DNA of 64,000 nucleotides. It comes from Flavobacteriales bacterium (GTDB taxonomy: Bacteria; Bacteroidota; Bacteroidia; Flavobacteriales_G; JALEGO01). Positions 45,981 to 53,912 of this stretch are shown here, piece by piece. Positions within the stretch are counted from its first letter, which is position 1; each line of letters starts with the position of its first letter. The notes beneath the pieces are model-generated. The model ran no database searches and was not told where the DNA came from. It worked only from the letters and a program-made list of their open reading frames with translations. The translations under genes and the position numbers were made by a program. Where the stretch lies: assembly GCA_020628935.1 (NCBI GenBank), contig JAHDEG010000006.1:62001-126000 (forward strand), read 5' to 3'.

Positions 45981-46517
45981 TTGTTTAATCGATTCTTCCA
46001 TAAAAGTGCTTTAGTCAAAACCTCTATACTTGGTAGGCTTGCTTTTGCAACTACCTGCATTGAATATTACGTAAAAGAAAACAACTTAAAGTCTATTTGG
46101 ATAGATCGATTAATTAATAAATTATGGGAGTTTACTAATTCAACTGATTTAGGAATCTGGGAATATGAAATTGGTGACTTGAACCCACATAACATTTTAG
46201 ATTCTCATCCCTCAAATAAGGCTACAGATTACAAATCTCTTTCAGAATCAGACTTTGAAGAATTAAAACAGTTGTATAATAGCTTATACCCGGTATTTAT
46301 AGAGATGATTTCAAATACAATTGAAATTGGCTGCGCAAATTTATATGGTGGAGTAATTAATAAACTAACGCTTACTCCTACAATGAGAGTCTATGATATA
46401 TCTAAAAAACTACAAAAAGATGTTCCAAATATAAAACCCTTTACCATGTCAAAATTTAATGAAGCTCATGGATGGGGAAACCCAAAGGCAAAAGAAAAAT
46501 TTAAGTCTACAACATAA
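45981..46517 (+). CDS. Unknown soluble protein
   Basis: The 178-residue protein starts with TTG at 45981; no ATG precedes the conserved-looking part. It has no signal peptide or membrane segment and no domain that I recognise. Visible features: SILGRLAFATTCIEYYV near 15-30, LGIWEYEIGDLNPHNIL near 57-73, and a C-terminal MSKFNEAHGWGNPKAKEKF. Codon usage looks like its neighbours. The gene lies 20 bases after the sigma-54 regulator and converges on the SNF2 helicase gene. Function cannot be assigned. Confidence 0.65.
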   Translation: MFNRFFHKSALVKTSILGRLAFATTCIEYYVKENNLKSIWIDRLINKLWEFTNSTDLGIWEYEIGDLNPHNILDSHPSNKATDYKSLSESDFEELKQLYNSLYPVFIEMISNTIEIGCANLYGGVINKLTLTPTMRVYDISKKLQKDVPNIKPFTMSKFNEAHGWGNPKAKEKFKSTT

Positions 46518-46529
46518 CTAAACAAATAT

Positions 46530-49448
46530 TTACCCAACCAACTCCTCTAAAACCTCTTTACTTAACTTCTCTTTGGGTTCGTCTTTTATAATATCTTCGG
46601 CTAATTCTGTTTTTTTATCCTGAAGCTTTAATATCTTTTCTTCAATAGAGTTTTTAGTTATAAACTTAACGGCTACAACACTTTTCGTTTGTCCTATTCT
46701 ATGCGCACGAGCTATGGCTTGTTTTTCAATAAAAGGGTTCCACCAAGGGTCTAGTATAAACACATAATCGGCAGCGGTTAAGTTAAGCCCAGTGCCACCT
46801 GCTTTAATAGATATTAAAAAGGTGTTAACATCAGGGTTGTTTTCAAACAAATCAATTTGCTTTTTTCGCTGGTTAGCTGTTAATCCTCCATGTAAAAAAG
46901 CATACTTACTTCCTACCTCATCAAAATGAGCTTTAAACAACTCTAGGTACGATACAAACGAGCTAAAAATTAATATTTTATGTCCAGATTTTGTAATGGT
47001 ATTCCATTGATCTATTACATCATCAAATTTACCGCTTGGTTCAGTATCATAACCAGCTAAAGCAGTATGATTAGCTAGCTGTCTTAATTTAATTAACGAC
47101 TGTAAAACATGCACATGATGTTTACCACTGGTTGGCTGAAATACATTTAAGATGTAGTTTCTTACCATAGATTTTTCTGCTTCGTACAATTTCTCTTGAG
47201 CCTTGCCCATTTCTGAATAAAACACTTTTGTAGTTAGCTCTGGTAAATCTTTTGCTACTTGTTGTTTGGTTCTTCGTAACAAATACGGGTTAACCATTTG
47301 ATATAATTGCTTCTTTTTTTCTTCGCTTTTTTTCTTTTCAATTGGCGTTATAAACTCCCGTTTAAAAAAGGTATATCCTCCCAATAAATTAGGGTTAATA
47401 AATTGCATTTGAGACCATAAGTCTGACAGTGAATTTTCTATGGGCGTTCCACTTAAAGCTAGTTTATTATTTGCCTCAAGCATACTTATAGATTTAAATA
47501 CTTTTCCGTTTTTATTTTTAATTTGCTGGCTTTCGTCCAACACAACATACTCCCAATTAATTTGTTTTAGCAAATCAATATCTCTAAGTGCGGTGTGGTA
47601 GGTTGTTAAAACTACATCGCAGCCCAATAAGCTTTCGTGAGTTTTCGAACGTTTAGGACCGGTATGATCGCATATTTTAAGGTTGTTGGTAAACTTTAAC
47701 AGCTCTTGTTTCCAGTTATAAACTAGTGAGGCTGGTAAAATAATTATTGCCTGAAGCCTGTTTACGTTATCATCCTCCCCAGAAAACATATTTAATTGCG
47801 ATTGTGTATTTGCCTCTACCTCATCTTGTTTAATACTATTTTTTTGAGCTCTAGCATATAACAAAACGCAAATGGTTTGCAAGGTTTTACCCAAACCCAT
47901 ATCATCGGCCAAACATCCTCCCAGGCCTTTATGATACAGGTTTAGCATCCAATGAACACCATCTATTTGATACGGCCGTAACTGCGCATTGATATCGTTG
48001 CTTAAAACGTTCTTTAATACATCTAAATCTAATTCAGCCTGTTGATTTTCTACCAAACCGGCATCTTCTAAAAGTGTAAATTGACTTTTTGTATATCGTA
48101 AAAATTTCTTTTGATCGCTCCCAAACCTTGATAACTGCTGGTATTTGGTCATCCACTCTTCAGGAATAATTAGTGTTTTATTATTGGGCAGAATGTAAAT
48201 TGGGTCGTTGTTGCGTATGTTTTCTACCAGTTGATTAAATGGAATATTATACTCTCCCACTTTTACCATTATATAAACATCAAACCAATCGTTGCCTTCT
48301 TCTACAGAGTACGCTATTTGTGGAATGTATTGATATATTTCGTTTTCGTTTACCGATAACTTAGCTGTTTGTATACCTAATTCTTGTAATTTACTAGCGT
48401 TATTAATAATCCACTCATGTAAAATAAAAGAGGCTTTTGCAGGCTTGTTTTGTAAGACAAAAGTACCCGATGCGCTTTGCACTAGGCCTAGTGTTAATAG
48501 CTTAGAAATGTATTCTTGTTCTGCAGGCCGGTTTCTTATAACCTTTATTATTTTTATTTCGTCTCCCTTGCTTTCTAACGACAATTTTTGGCTTCTAGAA
48601 TCACTCCAGTTAAAAAAAGTACTATTACTATAAAGTAAAACAGGTTCAATTGCCCACTCACCAGTAAAAACATCCTCTATAACATCAACCTTGCAACCGT
48701 TTAAGGTTTTAGATTCAATCATTTTAAAACCCTCAGCGTTGATTTCGGCCTTTGAAGCTACTTTTAAAATAAACGTTTCAAAGTACATTTTCACCGTTTT
48801 TTGAGGGATAAATAACTGGTCTTTTTGGGTAAATGGCTTTAACATACTCCCGTTAATGTGCGGAATATGAAAAAGGTTGTTATCTATTTTTACCCATGCC
48901 GGGTTGTTTGATATTACTTGAATATCTTTTTCTAAAAGCTTTATTCTGTAATCTTTCTCAAGAAGCTTTAAGGTATAAAGTACCCCGTAATCTTTCAATT
49001 TAAAATTAAGCTCTGGTTTAATATCTTTTATATGAAAATACACTTTGTGAGCATGAGCTTCTTCCTTTCTAGGCAAATCGTACGTGAGCAATACTTTGCT
49101 TTGAAATACAGCTTTTAAAAAATCGCCCATTTGTTTCCAAGTGTAGCTTTTTATTTGTTTAACAACAGCATCGCCTTGCTTTAAAACATCGGGTAATGCT
49201 AGCTTTTTCTTAGGTTTACTATTAAACTTATCGGCTAAAAATTGCTCTGTAAACGTTTCTGCTTTTTTTATTAAAGCAATGGTATCGTTAGATAAATTAA
49301 AGTTAAATGAAGGAATGGTTGCACTTGTTGCTTTTTGCTCAATATACCCCTGCTTACCATTTGCATTTTGTTTAACAATATATGCATTAGGTAAAAAAAT
49401 ATCAGGCGCAACCTCATAAATATTAAATACAACAAAATACTGATTCAT
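46530..49448 (-). CDS. SNF2-family helicase-like ATPase
   Basis: The 972-residue protein has an N-terminal region of about 480 residues with no recognised domain, then the two RecA-like SNF2 domains. Walker A DDMGLGKTLQT lies at about 515-525. ILPASLVYNWKQEL, VLDESQQIKN (the Walker B/DExx equivalent) and ALSGTPIENSL follow. FKRFITPIEKKKSEEKKKQ is the inter-lobe insertion, and FLISIKAGGTGLNLTAADYVFILDPWWNP and QAIARAHRIGQT are the second-lobe motifs. The RNA/DNA target is unknown; bacterial HepA/RapA-like proteins act on transcription or DNA. Stand-alone gene. Confidence 0.92.
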   Translation of the reverse strand: MNQYFVVFNIYEVAPDIFLPNAYIVKQNANGKQGYIEQKATSATIPSFNFNLSNDTIALIKKAETFTEQFLADKFNSKPKKKLALPDVLKQGDAVVKQIKSYTWKQMGDFLKAVFQSKVLLTYDLPRKEEAHAHKVYFHIKDIKPELNFKLKDYGVLYTLKLLEKDYRIKLLEKDIQVISNNPAWVKIDNNLFHIPHINGSMLKPFTQKDQLFIPQKTVKMYFETFILKVASKAEINAEGFKMIESKTLNGCKVDVIEDVFTGEWAIEPVLLYSNSTFFNWSDSRSQKLSLESKGDEIKIIKVIRNRPAEQEYISKLLTLGLVQSASGTFVLQNKPAKASFILHEWIINNASKLQELGIQTAKLSVNENEIYQYIPQIAYSVEEGNDWFDVYIMVKVGEYNIPFNQLVENIRNNDPIYILPNNKTLIIPEEWMTKYQQLSRFGSDQKKFLRYTKSQFTLLEDAGLVENQQAELDLDVLKNVLSNDINAQLRPYQIDGVHWMLNLYHKGLGGCLADDMGLGKTLQTICVLLYARAQKNSIKQDEVEANTQSQLNMFSGEDDNVNRLQAIIILPASLVYNWKQELLKFTNNLKICDHTGPKRSKTHESLLGCDVVLTTYHTALRDIDLLKQINWEYVVLDESQQIKNKNGKVFKSISMLEANNKLALSGTPIENSLSDLWSQMQFINPNLLGGYTFFKREFITPIEKKKSEEKKKQLYQMVNPYLLRRTKQQVAKDLPELTTKVFYSEMGKAQEKLYEAEKSMVRNYILNVFQPTSGKHHVHVLQSLIKLRQLANHTALAGYDTEPSGKFDDVIDQWNTITKSGHKILIFSSFVSYLELFKAHFDEVGSKYAFLHGGLTANQRKKQIDLFENNPDVNTFLISIKAGGTGLNLTAADYVFILDPWWNPFIEKQAIARAHRIGQTKSVVAVKFITKNSIEEKILKLQDKKTELAEDIIKDEPKEKLSKEVLEELVG

Positions 49449-49502
49449 ACTTTTTTAAATTAAGTGAATCGATAAAGGTAATAAACACCATTAAAATGAT
49501 TG

Positions 49503-50597
49503 TTAGTCAGGAAGAGAATTATATAAAGAAATAAGCTTTTTTTCTTCATTTTGCCACTGATATTCTTTGGAAGCAGCAATTGCATTTGCCTTTAAGCGAT
49601 TGTACAATTCTGAATCGGTTAGTAACTTATTAATAGCGTTAGCTATATTTTCTGGGGTGAGCTCATCTAATAAAATAGCGACTTCAAATTCATTATTAAA
49701 GGCTACATACTCAGGGTAAGCCATTGCTATTTGAGGAACAGCATTGTGCAAATAATCAAAAAAACGATTGCATAACGAATGGTGGTTGCTTAAGCCATCG
49801 TTTGAAAACAGAGTAATACCAACCTGAGCTTTAATAGTATGTTTTTCTAACTCCGCAGGACTAATATATCCTGTAAAGTGAATCTTGTCGGTTAAGTTTA
49901 GTTTTAAGCTATCGTTTTGTAATTTTTGATAAAGGTCTCCTTCACCACAAATGGTAAGACTACTTTTTATGTTTGGCATTGCCTGAATGAGTTTTTCTAA
50001 ACCTCTCCCATGATTTACAGAGCCTTGGTATAAAACTCCGTTTCTTGGTTTCGTTAAGTCTCTTTGCTTAAATACTGCAATGTTTCTAACAATTTCAAAA
50101 TTTTTAGTGAACCTGCCTTCAAATAGTTTAGCGTATCCTTTTGATATAGTATAAGCAGCAGAAACTGAGGGCAAACAAATGTTTTCAACTATTTTCCAAA
50201 TCCATTTGGTAATTGGCCGTTCTACAACCTCTTCCATTTCAGTAAAGTATTCGTGTCCATCAAACACTAAATGCGTTCGTCTTATTTTTGATGCCAAGTA
50301 ATTAGCTAGTAAACTATCTGTATCTATAGCGTTATTAGCAAAGGCTTTTTGGCTTATTAAAAAAAAGAATAACCTAAGGTTGTATTCCAAATAAAAGAGC
50401 TTGCCTGCATCAAAAAAACAATTAATTCTGTGTTGATTAAACGATCTTTCTTGCAGGTTTTTAGAGTTTTTTCTTTTACGACCAACTAACAAAACATCAT
50501 ACCCAGCCTTTATCAATGACGAACAAATTTTTTTCATTCGCTGGTCGTAGTTTAGGTCATTTGTAACCGTACATATTATTTTTTTAGACTCACTCAT
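49503..50597 (-). CDS. GT4-like glycosyltransferase
   Basis: The 364-residue protein is GT-B fold, GT4/group 1 type. The N-terminal domain has TNDLNYDQRMKKICSSL and HLVFDGHEYFTEMEE. The C-terminal nucleotide-sugar part has VLYQGSVNHGRGLEKLIQA, ICGEGDLY, IHFTGYISPAELEKH and a glutamate-containing region NEFEVAILLDEL. Donor and acceptor are unknown. It overlaps the formyltransferase gene by 8 bases, which suggests joint use in a surface-sugar pathway. Confidence 0.85.
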   Translation of the reverse strand: MSESKKIICTVTNDLNYDQRMKKICSSLIKAGYDVLLVGRKRKNSKNLQERSFNQHRINCFFDAGKLFYLEYNLRLFFFLISQKAFANNAIDTDSLLANYLASKIRRTHLVFDGHEYFTEMEEVVERPITKWIWKIVENICLPSVSAAYTISKGYAKLFEGRFTKNFEIVRNIAVFKQRDLTKPRNGVLYQGSVNHGRGLEKLIQAMPNIKSSLTICGEGDLYQKLQNDSLKLNLTDKIHFTGYISPAELEKHTIKAQVGITLFSNDGLSNHHSLCNRFFDYLHNAVPQIAMAYPEYVAFNNEFEVAILLDELTPENIANAINKLLTDSELYNRLKANAIAASKEYQWQNEEKKLISLYNSLPD

Positions 50598-51375
50598 TAA
50601 TGTTTTCTGCGATCCACTTAGGGGTTATCAATACTTTTTCGCCTTGTTTTATTGCATATGGAGGATCAAAAGGAGGAAAGTATGTTGCTCTGTAATAGCG
50701 AAGAATTTTTTCATCCTCCCAACTTAAATCTATTTTTTTAATTGTAGCCATTTCATTTCTGGCGTGGTAAGAACTTAATCTGCTTTTAACTAATTCGCTT
50801 TGCTTAGTTCTAATATAATCTCCTTCAAAAACTTTACGAATATTATCTTTAAAAAGAACGATTGACTTTTGATATGTTAGCTCATATAAATCTTTAACAT
50901 TTATACCTTCTGGTATATCAAATCTGCTTTCAAATAGAATATCTCCAGCATCAACACTAACATTCATGACGTGCAATGTTGTACCAAAAATTTTTGATTG
51001 ATCAATAATTGCAAATGAAAATTGATTACAACCTCTATACTCTGGCAATGGAGCCATGTGTAAATTAATGGCTAGTTTTTTAGCTAATTTAAGGTGTTTT
51101 TCTTTTAATATTTGATGATACTGAACACTTAATAAAAAATCAATATGGTCGAGTTTGAACAGCTCTTCTAAATTATTTAAAACCGATATTTCATGCTTTT
51201 TGCACAAACTATAAATGCTCTTATCGGTAGAGGTTAAGTGCTTGTTTTCGTTACTTAACACACCAATTATATCAAGTTTTAAGGGTTTTTTATGTTCTAT
51301 GATATGCAACAGGCATTCGTAGCCTATATCTTTACTTCCTAAAAAAACGATATTCTTAAAATCTGCCTCTTGCAT
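50590..51375 (-). CDS. Formyltransferase-domain protein
   Basis: The 261-residue protein has a formyltransferase N-terminal domain. NLHMAPLPEYRG at about 105-116 provides the asparagine and histidine of the active site, and DAGDIL at about 141-146 the aspartate. The length is shorter than methionyl-tRNA formyltransferase (about 310). It lacks the usual C-terminal OB domain, so it is more likely a sugar N-formyltransferase-like enzyme or related hydrolase. The overlapping glycosyltransferase supports this, as inference. The gene is divergent from murB, 71 bases apart. Confidence 0.78.
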   Translation of the reverse strand: MQEADFKNIVFLGSKDIGYECLLHIIEHKKPLKLDIIGVLSNENKHLTSTDKSIYSLCKKHEISVLNNLEELFKLDHIDFLLSVQYHQILKEKHLKLAKKLAINLHMAPLPEYRGCNQFSFAIIDQSKIFGTTLHVMNVSVDAGDILFESRFDIPEGINVKDLYELTYQKSIVLFKDNIRKVFEGDYIRTKQSELVKSRLSSYHARNEMATIKKIDLSWEDEKILRYYRATYFPPFDPPYAIKQGEKVLITPKWIAENINE

Positions 51376-51446
51376 TAGTCTTCAAGCAAATTTAATGTTT
51401 AATTTAGTAAGGTTCTGTATGCGATATCATCAACTTTAATAATTTA

Positions 51447-52460
51447 ATGACTATTCACAACAACTACTCTTTAAAACCGCACAATACTTTTGGAATTGAT
51501 GTACAATCAAAGTACTTCGTAAAGGTAAATAGTGTTTTTGAACTCAAGCAAGTACTTAGTAACGAGATATATAAAAACGTTCCTAAGCTTATTTTAGGGG
51601 GAGGAAGCAATATATTATTTACAAAAAATTATGAAGGATTAATTATTGCAATTAACAACAAAGGCATTGAGGTTATTAATGAGGATGAACATTACAGATA
51701 CATTAAATTTGCGGCAAGTGAAGTATGGCACAATGCTGTACTATTTTGTGTAAATAATGGTTTTGGAGGAATTGAAAACCTCTCATTAATCCCTGGTTCT
51801 TGTGGGGCCGCACCTATTCAAAACATTGGCGCTTATGGTGTAGAAATTAAAGACGTTTTAACAGAGGTTGAAGTCTTAAGTTTAAACACAATGCAAATTG
51901 AAATCCTTAAAAACACTGATTGCAAATTTGGATATAGAGATAGTGTGTTTAAAAACGCATTAAAAGGTAAAGTTGTTATACTGTCAATCACGCTAAAGCT
52001 TTCTAAAAACCATACGCCTAACGTAAGCTATGGAACTATTGAACAAGAGCTTGAAAAATTAAAAATAAGTACCCCAAACATTAAAGATGTAAGTAATGCT
52101 GTTATAACAATTAGGGAAAGTAAATTACCTAACCCTAAAGAAATTGGTAATGCCGGAAGCTTCTTTAAAAACCCCGTTATTACTAATCAACAGTATAATT
52201 TATTAAAAGCGAAACACAGCGAAATACCTGGCTACTCTATGGGTGAAAACACAAAGGTACCAGCTGGTTGGTTAATTGAACAAGCTGGATGGAAGGGAAA
52301 AACCTTTAATAACTATGGCGTGCATAAAAAACAAGCACTCGTTTTAGTAAACTATGGTGGTGCTGAAGGAAAAGCAATTTACAAGCTATCTAACGACATT
52401 ATTACTGATGTAAATGCCAAATATGGTATTAAGCTTAACAGAGAGGTAAATTGTTTGTAA
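51447..52460 (+). CDS. murB: UDP-N-acetylenolpyruvoylglucosamine reductase
   Basis: MurB reduces the enolpyruvyl group to lactyl in UDP-MurNAc synthesis, a step of peptidoglycan assembly, with FAD. The 337-residue protein has the FAD motif ILGGGSNILFT at about 49-59, LIPGSCGAAPIQNIGAYGVEI at about 115-135, GYRDSVFK, and the catalytic serine in GNAGSFFKNPV. The terminal glutamate is in LNREVNCL. Length and motif order are typical. A stand-alone plus-strand gene. Confidence 0.96.
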   Translation: MTIHNNYSLKPHNTFGIDVQSKYFVKVNSVFELKQVLSNEIYKNVPKLILGGGSNILFTKNYEGLIIAINNKGIEVINEDEHYRYIKFAASEVWHNAVLFCVNNGFGGIENLSLIPGSCGAAPIQNIGAYGVEIKDVLTEVEVLSLNTMQIEILKNTDCKFGYRDSVFKNALKGKVVILSITLKLSKNHTPNVSYGTIEQELEKLKISTPNIKDVSNAVITIRESKLPNPKEIGNAGSFFKNPVITNQQYNLLKAKHSEIPGYSMGENTKVPAGWLIEQAGWKGKTFNNYGVHKKQALVLVNYGGAEGKAIYKLSNDIITDVNAKYGIKLNREVNCL

Positions 52461-52491
52461 CAGTTACTTATGTAAAATATTGGGCACAAAA

Positions 52492-52517
52492 AAACCCCAA
52501 ATAAAACATTGAGGTTT
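52492..52517 (-). terminator. Intrinsic terminator of the Lrp-family gene
   Basis: On the minus strand AAACCTCAA pairs with TTGGGGTTT (one G-U) across an 8-base loop, followed by a T-run of about six. On the plus strand the same stem has a mismatch, so the direction is mainly minus. Confidence 0.7.
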
Positions 52518-52540
52518 CTATTGTTATACTATATTACTTA

Positions 52541-53014
52541 CTAGTTGTACTCAAACGGCACAACTCTTGAAGACTTTATTGCTGAAAGAATTACATAAGA
52601 CTGCATTTGTCGTATCTCTTCGATTTTACCTAATTTGTCTGTAATTAGTTTATCCAAAGACTGAATATCTTGAACCATTACTTTTATTTGATAATCAAAT
52701 GAACCCGTTACTTGATAAACCTCAACTACCTCATCAATTTCTGCAATTTTATCTTGAAAACTATTAATTGCATTATCAAGTTGTCTGGTTAAAGAAACCT
52801 GAATAAAAGCTTGAATTCCAATGCCTAATACCTTTTCATTTACAACTGCGTGATAACTATCAATATAGCTATTTCTTTCAAGTTTTCTTACACGCTCTAA
52901 TGTTGGTGCTGGAGACAGTCCAATTTTATTTGAGAGCTCAAGATTTGTTATTCTTCCTTCCTCTTGAAGTATTTTTAAAATCTGAAGATCTATCTTATCT
53001 ATTTTAACAGCCAT
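52541..53014 (-). CDS. Lrp/AsnC-family transcriptional regulator
   Basis: From the ATG at 53014 the protein has 157 residues, the usual size. The N-terminal helix-turn-helix is visible (KIDKIDLQILKILQEEGRI, then NKIGLSPAPTLERVRKLER). The C-terminal ligand-binding (RAM) domain follows (QVTGSFDYQIKVMVQDIQSLDKL). It probably senses amino acids, but the ligand is not known. A -7 box TATATTTG lies at 53040-53047, 25 bases upstream. The earlier start at 53056 would read through the promoter region. Confidence 0.93.
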   Translation of the reverse strand: MAVKIDKIDLQILKILQEEGRITNLELSNKIGLSPAPTLERVRKLERNSYIDSYHAVVNEKVLGIGIQAFIQVSLTRQLDNAINSFQDKIAEIDEVVEVYQVTGSFDYQIKVMVQDIQSLDKLITDKLGKIEEIRQMQSYVILSAIKSSRVVPFEYN

Positions 53015-53039
53015 GGCAGAACAAAATTTTACATTTCTG

Positions 53040-53047
53040 CAAATATA
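53040..53047 (-). promoter_or_regulatory. -7 box before the Lrp-family gene
   Basis: Minus-strand TATATTTG is an exact TAnnTTTG match 25 bases before the ATG at 53014. A -33 TTG at proper spacing is not visible. Confidence 0.55.
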
Positions 53048-53086
53048 CAATAACAAAGCCCATTATTACAGTTTTAACCAAAAAAA

Positions 53087-53845
53087 CTACTTAACAGGGT
53101 GTTTTTGATAAATAACAGGTTTACTTGGGGAAGCATCTGATTCTAAACTAATTACAGAGATATTTAAAAGGTAAACATCATCAATAACGCTATTTGGTAT
53201 GTACACCATTTCAGTTATCGTTTTGTGCTTTATAACTTCAGGAACGTTCCAAAAAGCTTTATGTGCTAATAATGCTCCATCATCTTTTTCCTTATCGATA
53301 GATGGTAAATCAACCAAAAGGTGCTGTATGCCTAATGCATTGCAATATTCAATTGCCGACTCGCTGAAATATGTAAAATTTGTATCTGTATAGTTTTTAG
53401 AGCATTTGCTTGTGTCGTTTGGAGTAGTTCTAACAATTAGTGCCTCGCAATTATTGTTAAACTCTTTTAACTGACTCTTTAATACTTCTTTGGTAATAAC
53501 ACTGTCCTTACCTTTCTTTATGGCATCAACCGTAATTAGTTGAGCTAAAAAATGAAACTTTTTTAAGCAATTATTAATGGTATAATCTCCTTCAATAATA
53601 TGCCCCACACACTCGGTGTGTGTACCGTTACCATGGGGTGTAATTGATAGTGTATTAAAATTAACCGAGCCTCCTTCAGATATTGACCCTACAAATCCAT
53701 CTGCCCTTACTGGTTCTATTTTAGGAGGATTTGCAAACCAAGCGATTGGTTGATTTTCAGAATTACTAATTGGTATAGAAATATCTATTGGGTTATTTAA
53801 ATCAAAAGAGTAAGACTGGTTTTTAATTTTAATGGTTGAAATCAT
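53087..53845 (-). CDS. Cyclase-family (kynurenine-formamidase-like) hydrolase
   Basis: The 252-residue protein belongs to the cyclase/KynB family. The metal motif is HGNGTHTECVGHI (compare HxGTHxDxPxH). Other family motifs are VSLESD at the C-terminus, LIVRTTPND and LLVDLPSIDKEKDDG. The substrate is unclear; an arylformamidase or amide hydrolase reaction is plausible. The Lrp-family gene lies 72 bases downstream on the same strand, so they may share regulation, which is inference. Confidence 0.82.
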   Translation of the reverse strand: MISTIKIKNQSYSFDLNNPIDISIPISNSENQPIAWFANPPKIEPVRADGFVGSISEGGSVNFNTLSITPHGNGTHTECVGHIIEGDYTINNCLKKFHFLAQLITVDAIKKGKDSVITKEVLKSQLKEFNNNCEALIVRTTPNDTSKCSKNYTDTNFTYFSESAIEYCNALGIQHLLVDLPSIDKEKDDGALLAHKAFWNVPEVIKHKTITEMVYIPNSVIDDVYLLNISVISLESDASPSKPVIYQKHPVK

Positions 53846-53912
53846 TCTATAATGTCTGTTTTTAGAGCAAATACAGTATTAACTAACTCCGTGTTTTTAA
53901 ATTAAATACCCC

